Assembly (NCBI GenBank): GCA_003096235.1
Contig: PIXT01000222.1
Span: 1-14,065, forward strand
Direction of reading: 5' to 3'
Length of the DNA stretch: 14,065 nt
From: Candidatus Bathyarchaeum sp.
Lineage (GTDB): Archaea; Thermoproteota; Bathyarchaeia; Bathyarchaeales; Bathyarchaeaceae
Below the pieces are notes generated by a model. That model was not told where the DNA came from and searched no databases. It saw only the letters and a program-made list of their open reading frames with translations. The translations under genes and the position numbers were made by a program. How positions within the stretch are numbered: the first letter of the stretch is position 1; the number at the start of each line of letters is the position of its first letter. This document shows positions 1 through 8,502 of the stretch, in pieces.

Positions 1-179
1 CATTTGTTGCAATAAAATGTTGTGAATCGCATGCTTTTGGATTTCGGTCTGAACAGATTATATGATCCGCATTTCATGCATTTGGCGAACTTGGGTTTCT
101 CACGTTTTTTCCCGTGTACAACATCGACTACCGATTCAAACATGTTGTAAACATACTTTTCGCCAGACTCGAAATCCAA
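1..179 (-). CDS. Small zinc-ribbon protein, partial (3' end beyond the window edge)
   Basis: Read on the minus strand, an open frame begins at a TTG codon (177-179) and runs off the left edge. The start is supported by a purine-rich ribosome binding site (GGAGAGGG, about 190-197) and a TATA-like element further upstream; an in-frame stop precedes it. The visible 59 residues begin MDFESGEKYVYNMFESVVDV. The later part holds KCMKCGSYNLFRPKSKS, followed by FYCNK at the edge. A Cys-x2-Cys knuckle and a second knuckle starting near the edge are the usual layout of a single zinc ribbon. The partner cysteine of the second knuckle lies outside the window. Such small ribbons in archaea may bind nucleic acid or act as subunits of larger complexes, but nothing here fixes the role. 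The frame and cysteine spacing are seen directly; zinc binding is inferred. Confidence 0.65.
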   Translation of the reverse strand, partial: MDFESGEKYVYNMFESVVDVVHGKKREKPKFAKCMKCGSYNLFRPKSKSMRFTTFYCNK

Positions 180-190
180 AGCAGACTTCC

Positions 191-229
191 CTCTCCTCGA
201 TTAACCCAAAAAGAGGGTGCATATAATTT
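191..229 (-). promoter_or_regulatory. Probable promoter and ribosome binding site of the left-edge zinc-ribbon gene
   Basis: On the minus strand an AAATTATAT element (221-229) lies about 45 nt before the TTG start, as expected for an archaeal TATA box followed about 25 nt later by a transcript start. The leader would carry the GAGGAGAGGG Shine-Dalgarno motif. The remainder of 184-319 is A/T-rich and shows no gene. Confidence 0.45.
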
Positions 230-319
230 AAGAAAAATTGCGTGTCTCGACATGTTTACGATTTGGATATATTTTTGTTCATAGATATTTTGTCGATGTT
301 TTTTGGTTGACCGTTTGTT

Positions 320-1330
320 TTAGGGTTTCTTTAAAACTTGATACAGTTGCCCAAAACAGAAAGAAAGCGTCCTGAACAGGTCAATAAATGGGTATGTGAC
401 AACGCGGAAGAATTTTTTGTTTCGTAATGCTCTGCCTGCGTAGACTAACGCCAATATAACTAGTGGCAAGCCAGTGAATCCGAATAGCATCCAGAAGAAA
501 AAGCTGGAACTTGACGTAAGAGTTAGAACCGTAAACGACCCCACTATCCCCAGCCAACTTATGAAACCAATTAGCGCCAAAAATGACCATCTGGAAACAG
601 CATCCTTCAACCTTTTCCGTTTAAACACCAATCCGCTACCTTTGCCATACTGAAAGTTCTGCTTCAAAAACTCTCCAAGTGTTGCCCTGTGCTTGTGCCA
701 GACCGAAACTTCGGGGTCTAACACCATCTTGTAACCTGCTTTGCAAACTCTGTCTGCAAACTCTACTTCATCAAAGCCATACTGAATTTCTTCGTCAAAG
801 TATCCGACTTCCTTGGCTACGTTTCGTCTAAACGCCATGTTGCATCCTGCGGGATGGCGGAAGAACGGTTTCACCGTTTGGAGTTCTTCGCGTTTTGTGA
901 AGAATGGCATTAGCCGCACTATGCTGTTGTCTGCATATTGTGAAACAAAATCGTCATCAAGAGCTTTTGCGCTTCCGCCTACACAGCTAACTTGTGGGTC
1001 CTTGAAGTTTTCGACGATTTTTGTTATCCAGTTGGGCGGCACTATGCAGTCCGAGTCAGTGAACGCAACGATTTCTCCGTTGCTGCGTTTTATCCCTATG
1101 TTTCTTGCGAGGTTTAGTCCTTTCCTGTTTTCAATAACTAGCTTTACAGGGTATTCTTTGACTATTTCCTGAGTTTTATCTGTGGAGTTTCCGTCAACTA
1201 CAATTACGTCTACTTTGTTTCGGTCATAATCTAGTTTTTGTAGAGACTCTAGCAACGGCTGGATAGTTTGTTCTCCATTTCGTACAGGAACTATCACAGT
1301 AACTGAAGGGCAATTTTTGTGGTCATCCAT
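320..1330 (-). CDS. Membrane-attached family 2 glycosyltransferase
   Basis: This 336-residue GT2 (GT-A fold) enzyme probably transfers a sugar from a nucleotide or dolichol-phosphate donor to a surface glycan or lipid. The catalytic domain spans about residues 8-235. It opens with SVTVIVPVRNGEQTI, has VVDGNSTDKT (44-53) for nucleotide binding, and TDSD (91-94), the metal-binding DxD motif. An acidic GFDEVEF stretch (185-191) follows, at the usual place of the catalytic base. KQNFQYGKGSG (223-233) fills the place of the QxxRW-like motif. Two hydrophobic helices (about 249-270 and 277-297) follow, then a basic tail, so the domain probably sits on the cytoplasmic face of the membrane. The start is ATG; the best ribosome binding site (GGAGG) is 18 nt upstream, rather far. 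It is divergent from a second GT2 gene. The acceptor and sugar cannot be read from sequence. Family assignment is firm; substrate is unknown. Confidence 0.9.
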   Translation of the reverse strand: MDDHKNCPSVTVIVPVRNGEQTIQPLLESLQKLDYDRNKVDVIVVDGNSTDKTQEIVKEYPVKLVIENRKGLNLARNIGIKRSNGEIVAFTDSDCIVPPNWITKIVENFKDPQVSCVGGSAKALDDDFVSQYADNSIVRLMPFFTKREELQTVKPFFRHPAGCNMAFRRNVAKEVGYFDEEIQYGFDEVEFADRVCKAGYKMVLDPEVSVWHKHRATLGEFLKQNFQYGKGSGLVFKRKRLKDAVSRWSFLALIGFISWLGIVGSFTVLTLTSSSSFFFWMLFGFTGLPLVILALVYAGRALRNKKFFRVVTYPFIDLFRTLSFCFGQLYQVLKKP

Positions 1331-1477
1331 TAGAATCGCTTCTATTATCCTCCGTAGAATTCACGGAAAACAATTTATTTTTTATGCCAAAAAAGGCTTA
1401 AGTTAGCCCAATATTGTATTGAAACAAGAAAACTTACTGGGGCTACACCAAACTTTGGTTCCCTGTGGTGAATAGTT

Positions 1478-2506
1478 ATGTCAAAAAAGAGTGAAAGCTG
1501 CCCTTCTGTTTCGATTGTAATTGTAAACTTTAATGGAAGAGAACTCTTGAAGCAGTGTCTGCACACTCTTTTGAATACTGATTATCCAAACTATGAAATT
1601 GTTGTTGTTGATAACGCTTCTACAGACGGAAGTGTAGCTGCACTAGAAGCATCTTTTGGTTCAAATCCTAAAATAAGAATTGTTGATAACCGTGAAAATG
1701 TGGGGCATGCTGAAGGCTGCAACATCGGCGCAAGAATGACCAACGGGCAATACATTGTTTTTTTGGATAGTGACATACAATTCGAGCCAAAAAATTGGCT
1801 CTGGGAACTGGTTAACGTAATGGAGCAAGATGACGCCGTCGGATTAGCACAGGCTAAAATTGTGTTGGCAGAAGACAAGCACTGTTTAGACTATGTTTGT
1901 GTTGCTGTTGACGCTTTAGGAACATGGGCTGCGAATTATGGCTCCAAAGAAGAAAGGCTTAAAGAGAATTTCGAGATTTTGGCAGCATCTTCAGGTTGTT
2001 GCATTGTTCAAAGAAGTGTTTTTGACCAAGTTGGAGGCTTTGATGCTGACTATTTCATATATGATGACGATACTGACCTTTCTTTGCGCGCAAGGCTGCT
2101 GGGTTACAGGGTAATGTTTGTTCCATCTGCAATGGTGATTCATCGCGGCGGCATCCTGAGGGGCGTAAGCGGAATGATGCTTTATCATTCTTCCAAAAAC
2201 AGATTGAATACGGTGCTCAAGAATTATGAGCTCAGGAACGTCTGGTGGAGATTTTCGGTTTTGACTTTTTTCACGTTTATGGTTTCTGCTGGTTTTTTTG
2301 CTGTAAAAAAACATGATGAGGCTAAAGCAACCCTAAGAGGCGTAATGTATCCCCTTATCGATTTGCGCAAAATATGGAAGAAGCGGCTCCTGTTTCAGTC
2401 CAAGAGGCGCGTAAAAGATTCTGAGCTTGTCAAAGGCGGTTTCATAAGAAACGACTTTCAGTCAACAATCCAAGATTTCAAGCTAAAACTGAAGTATATG
2501 CAGTAG
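1478..2506 (+). CDS. Family 2 glycosyltransferase, rhamnosyltransferase (WbbL)-like
   Basis: This 342-residue GT2 enzyme resembles the WbbL/rhamnosyltransferase group that extends polysaccharide chains. Residues 10-20 (SVSIVIVNFNG) and VVVDNASTDGS (42-52) form the nucleotide-binding half. FLDSDI (95-100) contains the DxD metal site. GGFDADYFIYDDDTDLSLR (186-204) carries the acidic catalytic region, followed by VIHRGG (220-225), typical of this subgroup. A single hydrophobic stretch at about 259-276 and a highly basic C-terminus suggest membrane attachment. The ATG start has a GGTGA ribosome binding site 6 nt upstream (1467-1471). It is divergent from the other glycosyltransferase and convergent with the ABC operon, with only 35 nt between stop codons. 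The A/T-rich region upstream has possible TATA elements (around 1408-1421), but none is decisive. The family is clear; the sugar and acceptor are not. Confidence 0.9.
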   Translation: MSKKSESCPSVSIVIVNFNGRELLKQCLHTLLNTDYPNYEIVVVDNASTDGSVAALEASFGSNPKIRIVDNRENVGHAEGCNIGARMTNGQYIVFLDSDIQFEPKNWLWELVNVMEQDDAVGLAQAKIVLAEDKHCLDYVCVAVDALGTWAANYGSKEERLKENFEILAASSGCCIVQRSVFDQVGGFDADYFIYDDDTDLSLRARLLGYRVMFVPSAMVIHRGGILRGVSGMMLYHSSKNRLNTVLKNYELRNVWWRFSVLTFFTFMVSAGFFAVKKHDEAKATLRGVMYPLIDLRKIWKKRLLFQSKRRVKDSELVKGGFIRNDFQSTIQDFKLKLKYMQ

Positions 2507-2541
2507 CAGCTAACCTTTTGAAGCAGCAGAAAATGTTCAGG

Positions 2542-4365
2542 TTATTGGCTCTGGACGATTATGCCGTCCTCAAGTATGATTTGTCTTTCCGCGTAACTGG
2601 CGATGTCTTGCTCATGAGTAATAACTATAATTGTAGTTTTTGTTTCATCATGAAATTTTTTGAGTAAATCCATGACCTGCCTTCCAGTTGCAGAGTCCAA
2701 ATCTCCAGTTGGTTCGTCAGCGAATATCACTGCAGGACGGTTAGTTAATGCGCGGGCAATGGCTACACGTTGCATTTGTCCTCCACTTAATGTGGCGGGA
2801 TACTGTTTAGCTTGATTATCTAGTCCAACGCCTTTTAGGAGGCTTTCTATGCGCTCTTTGAGTTCTTTGGTTAATCCAGCTAAATCTGCTGGCAAGGTTA
2901 TGTTCTCGCGTGTGCTGAAGTGCGGTAACAGGGCGTAACTTTGGAATATAAAACCCATCTCTGATAGTCTAGCTTTTGATTTTGCTGAATCATCCATTTT
3001 GTGTAGGTTTTCTGTGCGAAACATCACTACGCCATAGTCTGGGCTGTCTAGACCTGCCATGCAGTTTAGAAGTGTTGTTTTTCCTGCCCCAGAGTTTCCT
3101 CTGATTGCAACAAATTCTCCTTCTTTGATGTCAAGGTTTACGCCTCTGAGCGCGTAGACTGTTGTTCGTCCAAGATTGTAGTTCTTGGATAATCCTCTTA
3201 CCGTGATGATGTTGTCCTTAGGCACGTTAGTTACTTCAACGTTTTGTGCATCAAAGATTTGTTTTTTAAACCCAAAATATGGAATGTCCGACCCAAAAAA
3301 GTCTGACCACATCTTCAGTAGCTCTGCTTCAACAAACAGGTCAGTGCTTAATTCCGCCATCGGCAACAGAGCATTTTTGAATGTAACCGCCGAATCTATT
3401 GTCTTAACTCCGTTTTTGTCTTCATCCAAATAGTCACGCAGGTGAATTTGGCACTGTTGCAGTTTGTTGTGAACCTCAAGAAGCAAAGTTTTTCCATACT
3501 CGATTTCTAAGGCTATCTCTGCAAGAGCTTTGTTAAATTCTGTTGAATCATTCTTGATATGATGTATGGCAAGCGAAACTCGTGGAACTTGGAATAAATC
3601 AAAAATTCTGGAGAGCAAGTTGTCTATATCCTGTAAGGCGCTAAGTTTTGCAGCTAAAATCCTAAAGAACAGCTCCAGCTTCTTTTGCAGTTTTGGATTT
3701 GTTGTTTTGTAGTGTGTTCCTGCAACTCCCTGTTTTAGTCGTTCAAGTACACCATCTAACTCTTTTAGGCGCGTGATTGTAGGCTTAACAAAGATTGCAA
3801 AAAAGTTTGCCATAAGCAGCTTGTCAACCAATTCCCGTACGTTTACTTGATTTTTGGTTGTTAAACCCACGAAAACTGGAGAATCAAATCCTGAAAGGAA
3901 AAAACGGTATTGCTGAGTCTCCACAAAATCCCATAACGCCACATAGCTTTTCAGCTGAATTTCATGGTAACTACTTGGCAACTCCTTTATTATCTTCTTT
4001 AACTGAGAATCAAAATGTTTCACCAGATTCGGGTCAACTTCTTTAATGAAATCTTTAACAATCTTTGATGTTTCACGCAGTTCCTGATCGTTTTTAAGAT
4101 GCTGATGCAGTTTGGATTCGTTATCTGCGTAGTATTTGCTGAAACGCTTGTAAATGCTTCCAGACTCTATTTTGTCAATGACCTTCTGGTCTAACACTCC
4201 GTCTTTTTCTCCAGACAAAACTATGAACGAATTCAGTTCTTGACTGGACATGGCTCTACCTGATACATGCAGAATCTTTTTGCAGTCCGCAACCAGCTTC
4301 TTTTGTAACGATGCATTAGTTGACCGTAACGATTTATCTATCAATGCTGCCGCGTAAACTTTCAT
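2542..4365 (-). CDS. ABC transporter ATP-binding protein with a long N-terminal domain of unknown function
   Basis: The 607 residues fall into two parts. The C-terminal part (about 385-607) is a complete MacB/LolD-type nucleotide-binding domain. It has Walker A GNSGAGKTT (423-431), the Q-loop in FIFQSYALLP (472-481), the signature LSGGQMQR (526-533), Walker B VIFADEPTGDLD (546-557) with its catalytic glutamate, and switch histidine 584 in VITHE. It should therefore hydrolyse ATP. The N-terminal ~380 residues look largely helical, charged and soluble, without signal peptide, membrane segments or cysteine clusters. I do not recognise them. A typical ATPase of this class is about 220-250 residues, so the protein is roughly 2.5 times the usual length. 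No frameshift or internal start marks the junction, so it reads as one protein. The start ATG overlaps the stop of the preceding ATPase gene by 4 nt (ATGA), with GGAG 8 nt upstream. The partner is presumably the FtsX-type permease two genes upstream. Confidence 0.93.
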   Translation of the reverse strand: MKVYAAALIDKSLRSTNASLQKKLVADCKKILHVSGRAMSSQELNSFIVLSGEKDGVLDQKVIDKIESGSIYKRFSKYYADNESKLHQHLKNDQELRETSKIVKDFIKEVDPNLVKHFDSQLKKIIKELPSSYHEIQLKSYVALWDFVETQQYRFFLSGFDSPVFVGLTTKNQVNVRELVDKLLMANFFAIFVKPTITRLKELDGVLERLKQGVAGTHYKTTNPKLQKKLELFFRILAAKLSALQDIDNLLSRIFDLFQVPRVSLAIHHIKNDSTEFNKALAEIALEIEYGKTLLLEVHNKLQQCQIHLRDYLDEDKNGVKTIDSAVTFKNALLPMAELSTDLFVEAELLKMWSDFFGSDIPYFGFKKQIFDAQNVEVTNVPKDNIITVRGLSKNYNLGRTTVYALRGVNLDIKEGEFVAIRGNSGAGKTTLLNCMAGLDSPDYGVVMFRTENLHKMDDSAKSKARLSEMGFIFQSYALLPHFSTRENITLPADLAGLTKELKERIESLLKGVGLDNQAKQYPATLSGGQMQRVAIARALTNRPAVIFADEPTGDLDSATGRQVMDLLKKFHDETKTTIIVITHEQDIASYAERQIILEDGIIVQSQ

Positions 4366-5123
4366 TGTGTTTGCTCCTTTGTAGTGAATGGTCCTTGTTC
4401 CACACTGGAAATTTTTCCATCCGTCATGTGAACAATATAGTCACATTGCTCTGCAATCCATCTGTTGTGAGTGACTAGCACAAGGGTTTGGCGGTTAAGT
4501 TTGTTGATTCGGCGAAACAGGTTCATGACATCAGCGCTTGTTGTAGAATCCAAATCGCCAGTAGGTTCATCGCCAAGAATAATCGCTGGCTCTGTGATAA
4601 GGGCACGCGCAACAGCAACTCGTTGTTGTTGACCACCTGAAAGCTCAGAAGGCAAATGATACAACCTGTCACCCATGCCTAACTCTCTTAGAATCATTTT
4701 CGCTTGTTCTCGAGCTACTCCTGCTTTCATTCCTTTTAGTAACAGAGGAGTTTCCACATTTTCTACAGCAGACAAAAATTGGAATAAATTGAATAGCTGG
4801 AAAATGAAGCCGATTTTATCTCTTCGAAATGCAGTCATTTTGCCATCTGAAAGCGTAGCCGTGTCTATGTTGTCGATAACAATTGTTCCCTCTGAGCGGC
4901 GGTCCAGATGCCCAATCATATTCAAAAGAGTTGTTTTTCCACATCCAGACGCTCCCATAATCGCCATCATGTCCCCTTTTTTAACCGTGAGATCTAACCC
5001 TCGGATTGCGTGAACCTCATTTGATTTCCCTTCAGAATAGCGCTTATGTAACCCAGAAATAACCAAAATTGGTTCTTCATTTTGTGTAACTGAAGATTCT
5101 TTTTGTTTAGTTGTTGTTGACAT
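4362..5123 (-). CDS. ABC transporter ATP-binding protein, MacB/LolD type
   Basis: This 253-residue ATPase has every motif of an active nucleotide-binding domain: Walker A GASGCGKTT (57-65), the Q-loop in FIFQLFNLF (107-115), signature LSGGQQQR (161-168), Walker B IILGDEPTGDLD (181-192) and switch histidine 219 in VTHN. The first ~18 residues are a polar, disordered-looking tail. Members of this family pair with FtsX-like permeases and drive conformational work across the membrane, such as peptide or lipid export or lipoprotein handling, rather than ordinary uptake. The gene starts 13 nt after the permease stop, with GGAG overlapping the end of the permease gene. Its stop overlaps the start of the second ATPase by 4 nt. 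It is canonical, whereas its neighbour carries a large extra domain, so the two may form a heterodimer. The export substrate cannot be deduced. Confidence 0.95.
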   Translation of the reverse strand: MSTTTKQKESSVTQNEEPILVISGLHKRYSEGKSNEVHAIRGLDLTVKKGDMMAIMGASGCGKTTLLNMIGHLDRRSEGTIVIDNIDTATLSDGKMTAFRRDKIGFIFQLFNLFQFLSAVENVETPLLLKGMKAGVAREQAKMILRELGMGDRLYHLPSELSGGQQQRVAVARALITEPAIILGDEPTGDLDSTTSADVMNLFRRINKLNRQTLVLVTHNRWIAEQCDYIVHMTDGKISSVEQGPFTTKEQTQ

Positions 5124-5136
5124 TGTTTTTGTTCTC

Positions 5137-8100
5137 CTATCCTACATACCTCAAAGCTTCTGCGGGCGGAATTCTTGACGCAAACCATCCCGGAATTGCC
5201 CCAGCAGCTAAAGCAATCAATGTGATGAAACCCAAATACACTCCAAGATCATTCCAAGGAATTATCAGAGTAGCGTTTTGCATGTTTGCAAACCCAACAC
5301 TGATTACAACCCCATTAATGATTCCAATAACCAAACCGATTATGCCTAGCACAACCAGTTCCAAAAGTACTGACAGCATTACTTGGCTTCTTGGAAAGCC
5401 GATTGCCCGCATCATTCCAATTTCCCGTTTTCTTTCTGAAACATTACGAACTGAGATTACTGCCATACCTACAGCTCCGATTGCAAGACCAAACGTGACG
5501 TATATCTGCAAAAAGGAGACTACCCGCTCAGTCATCTCCAGTGTAGATTCTACTTTTGAATAAAGCACTGTTGCGCTTCCAACATAGAATTCGTCACCCG
5601 CTAAGAGCCTGTATCCTTCATCGTTTGTGTTAGTGAATTCTTCGATGGCTTGGGCAATTTCCTCAAGTTCTGGAGCATCTATGTCATATGAGGTTTTGAT
5701 CAGGAAATAGTCGTATTGATCGGGGGCTCTGGATATGGAAGTTTTGCCGTCTGCTTCTGCTAAGAAATTGGTTTGGTTTGCCCAATATTCTGTAAGGTAT
5801 ATTTTTCCTAACAGGTCGACATAATCAAAGTCCCCTTCTGATAATAGGCTGCTAATGCTAAAGGATGATAACGGAAATCCTCCAGCACGTTCAGAATCTA
5901 ATCGTCCTGCTACTGTGAATGCTTGATACACGGGCACTCCATACTCGGACATGTTCATTGGTATCCAAATTTGCAACCCTAACGGCAAAATGAAAGAGTC
6001 CGTGAAAACAACAGGGTTTTTGATAACTGTGCCGTTTTCATCTCGTAATACAGCAACACCCTCCAGTTCATTACCGCCATATCCCTCCAAACTTGAAAGA
6101 TCTACATCGCCTAACTCACGGTCCTCCGAAAGCAACGCATCCAATGAAACATTATAGGCTGCCATCGTGTAAGAGGAATCAAAGAACATGTCCCATGCCT
6201 GCTTGGACATTTCTAGCAGTTCTTCATCGCTTACATCCGAGTCAGATGGTTGGGCAATGCCGTCCGGGAAGCTGCTTAGATAAAAGTCGTAGCGCCAATC
6301 CGAGTCCGATGCATCGGTTGCGTTTCCGCGTATCTGTTCAGAGGTTATTTCTCCGTATCCGAGAGGCAGCAAATCTGTTTGGGAGTCAAATTCCAAAGAG
6401 AGCGGATCATTTACGGCTACAAATTTCATGTAATCTGTAGTTGTGCTGTATGTCTTGAACGCAATCACATCTGTTATGTGGCTGTTCAATGTGTACAATT
6501 TTTCTACGTATGATGTATTCGCTATCTGTGCCTCTGCTTTGTTTAGAGATACAATAATGTCTATTCCTCTAGAGTTGTCTTCGGTTTCCATGACTGAACT
6601 TAGATTTGTAGGCACCAACGTAGCAACAGTCACATTCAAAGTCATTATCACCGCAAAGATTGCAAATGTTAAGGTTGAACGCGATTTATGGGATGAAATT
6701 AGTGCCGGAGCTATTTGCCCTACCCCTTTTAGTCCCCTGATTTTGACAAGCAGGTTCCTTAGACCGTTCATTACTGGGGGCAGATTTACAGCCACAATCA
6801 AAATTGAGCCGACAAGAATTTCTGTTACGCCTATAATCAAAATATCTGTTGCTAAACCAGAAATGTCTGGTATCCATTCACCCATGGCTACAGCAAACAG
6901 AAAAACAGGTGCCGCCCAGAGCGCAACCGCTGTGATGTTTAACGCCTTTACTCGGCTAATGAAACGCGAAAGCACAATACCTGTTCCTGAAAACAGTAGT
7001 CCTGCTCCAAGCAGAATGTTTCTCCATTCGTCTAATGTGTTCCAGCCTTCGCTAACCCATATTGTTTGGTAAGTTTTGTCAAAGACGCCATTAAATAGTA
7101 AAACAAAAACTCCAGCTATGATTGCCAGTATTCCTAATAGTGCCAAGTTTCGGCCAGATTTTTCTTCAAACGAACTTTTGATTCCTCGGAGCGCATCTAC
7201 AATGTTAACTCGGGATGCTCTTAGTGCAGGTAGTATGCCTGTTATGATGCCTAATGCTACTCCGATTATTACTGACAAGATTACAACTTGTTGAGAGACA
7301 ACTGGTTGGACACTAAGTTTTCCTGTGTTAAACAAGTCTACAAGATAAAGTGCGACCGCTTGACCGAAAGCTAAGCCTCCGATTAAGCCGAATATTCCTC
7401 CTAGGATTCCTTGGAACACGTTTTCGATTAGTATAGATTGGACGATTCCTCGACGGTTTTCTCCAACGGCTCGTAGGACTCCTGTTTGGAATTCTCGGTC
7501 TTCTACGCTCATGAGTTGAACGTTGGTGATGAGTAAGATGCCTGTTACCATGACAAGTAGACCCAGCGCCGCTAACATGGTGGAGAGCAATGTCATCACT
7601 ATTTCGGCAACGCTGAAGAATGTTAATCGGTTCGATTCTATACTGTACACGTTTTCGGGGCTGGCTGCTTCAAACAAGTCTACTTGTTCTTGGAGATAGT
7701 TTTCATCTATTTCTGTGGTGAAATGGTCAGTTTTTAGGGCTATCAAAAAGGAGCTTATGGCGTCTGTTTCACGTGTTACATCTTGTAGGCTTCTCCATTG
7801 CTGAAGATACTCCAGAGCCATAACCATTTTGTATTTAGACCCTATTCCTGGGCGGCTTGAGTCAAAAATGCCAACAACAGTCAATTCTACACGTTTGATG
7901 GAGTATGTTGGCGTGGCAATAACTGCTCCAGTTGTCGGATCAATGTTGACTGTTACTGTGAGGTTCGTAAATTCTGTAGTCACATAAATTGGGAGCTCAA
8001 CATCTTTGTCTAAACCCAAGTTTTCTGCTAGCTTGCTTGACAACAAGATGGTTGTGTTATCTGTTAACTCCTCGCTGATGTCCATTTGGTCTCCAGTTTT

Positions 8101-8490
8101 CCAGTCATAAAACGAGCCAAAAGCTTCTGGAAAATTGGTGGAAATTCCTGATATTTTAATTGAGGAATCGAATTGTGACCCAAGCATTATGGGCACATCC
8201 ATGGTTAGTTCAGGCATTATTCCCACTGCATCGGGAACCAAAGCGCTGATGTTTGTTGCTTCGGCTGCTTTTAGGTAGCCGCCTGTGGTGGCGTTTACTA
8301 CGCTGAAGTCGACTTCTCCTTCGCTTTGAAGTAGGCTTGTGAGAAACGCGTTTTGTAGAGTGTCTGTTGTGATTTGGATGCCAACAAGCAACGTAACTCC
8401 CAGAGTTACTGCAAGAATGGCGCTCAGATTCTTTGTTTTTCTTCTCCACAAAGACCGTTTCGCTATCATAAAACTAGATTTTAAACCCAT
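5137..8490 (-). CDS. Large ABC permease with two FtsX/MacB-type units
   Basis: This 1117-residue membrane protein consists of two FtsX-like units and a central block. Unit one has a transmembrane helix at about 22-40, an extracytoplasmic domain (~42-290), and helices at about 298-323, 358-385 and 402-424. Four further hydrophobic segments follow (about 449-469, 491-510, 519-538, 547-569). Unit two has a helix at 607-628, a very large acidic external domain (~630-988), and helices at 992-1014, 1038-1066 and 1084-1106. About twelve membrane segments are seen by eye. The FtsX hallmark after the second helix appears twice: DREFQTGVLRAVGENRRGI (331-349) and ERKREIGMMRAIGFPRSQV (1019-1037). Both units end in similar ALR motifs (ALRGI 433-437, ALRYVG 1112-1117). 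The domain order recalls YbbP- and LolCE-type permeases, fused into one chain. It is 12 nt downstream of padR and 13 nt upstream of its ATPase. The substrate is unknown; transport or mechanical signalling at the envelope is inferred. Confidence 0.93.
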   Translation of the reverse strand: MGLKSSFMIAKRSLWRRKTKNLSAILAVTLGVTLLVGIQITTDTLQNAFLTSLLQSEGEVDFSVVNATTGGYLKAAEATNISALVPDAVGIMPELTMDVPIMLGSQFDSSIKISGISTNFPEAFGSFYDWKTGDQMDISEELTDNTTILLSSKLAENLGLDKDVELPIYVTTEFTNLTVTVNIDPTTGAVIATPTYSIKRVELTVVGIFDSSRPGIGSKYKMVMALEYLQQWRSLQDVTRETDAISSFLIALKTDHFTTEIDENYLQEQVDLFEAASPENVYSIESNRLTFFSVAEIVMTLLSTMLAALGLLVMVTGILLITNVQLMSVEDREFQTGVLRAVGENRRGIVQSILIENVFQGILGGIFGLIGGLAFGQAVALYLVDLFNTGKLSVQPVVSQQVVILSVIIGVALGIITGILPALRASRVNIVDALRGIKSSFEEKSGRNLALLGILAIIAGVFVLLFNGVFDKTYQTIWVSEGWNTLDEWRNILLGAGLLFSGTGIVLSRFISRVKALNITAVALWAAPVFLFAVAMGEWIPDISGLATDILIIGVTEILVGSILIVAVNLPPVMNGLRNLLVKIRGLKGVGQIAPALISSHKSRSTLTFAIFAVIMTLNVTVATLVPTNLSSVMETEDNSRGIDIIVSLNKAEAQIANTSYVEKLYTLNSHITDVIAFKTYSTTTDYMKFVAVNDPLSLEFDSQTDLLPLGYGEITSEQIRGNATDASDSDWRYDFYLSSFPDGIAQPSDSDVSDEELLEMSKQAWDMFFDSSYTMAAYNVSLDALLSEDRELGDVDLSSLEGYGGNELEGVAVLRDENGTVIKNPVVFTDSFILPLGLQIWIPMNMSEYGVPVYQAFTVAGRLDSERAGGFPLSSFSISSLLSEGDFDYVDLLGKIYLTEYWANQTNFLAEADGKTSISRAPDQYDYFLIKTSYDIDAPELEEIAQAIEEFTNTNDEGYRLLAGDEFYVGSATVLYSKVESTLEMTERVVSFLQIYVTFGLAIGAVGMAVISVRNVSERKREIGMMRAIGFPRSQVMLSVLLELVVLGIIGLVIGIINGVVISVGFANMQNATLIIPWNDLGVYLGFITLIALAAGAIPGWFASRIPPAEALRYVG

Positions 8491-8502
8491 AGACTACTCA
8501 GC

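Noticed and set aside
813..1172. Plus-strand open frame opposite the first glycosyltransferase
   Set aside because: It is entirely within a well-supported GT2 gene on the minus strand and has no motif of its own.
5111..5563. Plus-strand open frame of 150 codons opposite the permease 3' end
   Set aside because: It is a shadow of the permease reading frame, with biased threonine/isoleucine/proline composition and no family features.
6443..7072. Plus-strand open frame of 209 codons opposite the permease gene
   Set aside because: It lies wholly inside the clearly coding permease on the other strand, has no recognisable domain or ribosome binding site, and its composition reflects the complementary hydrophobic codons.
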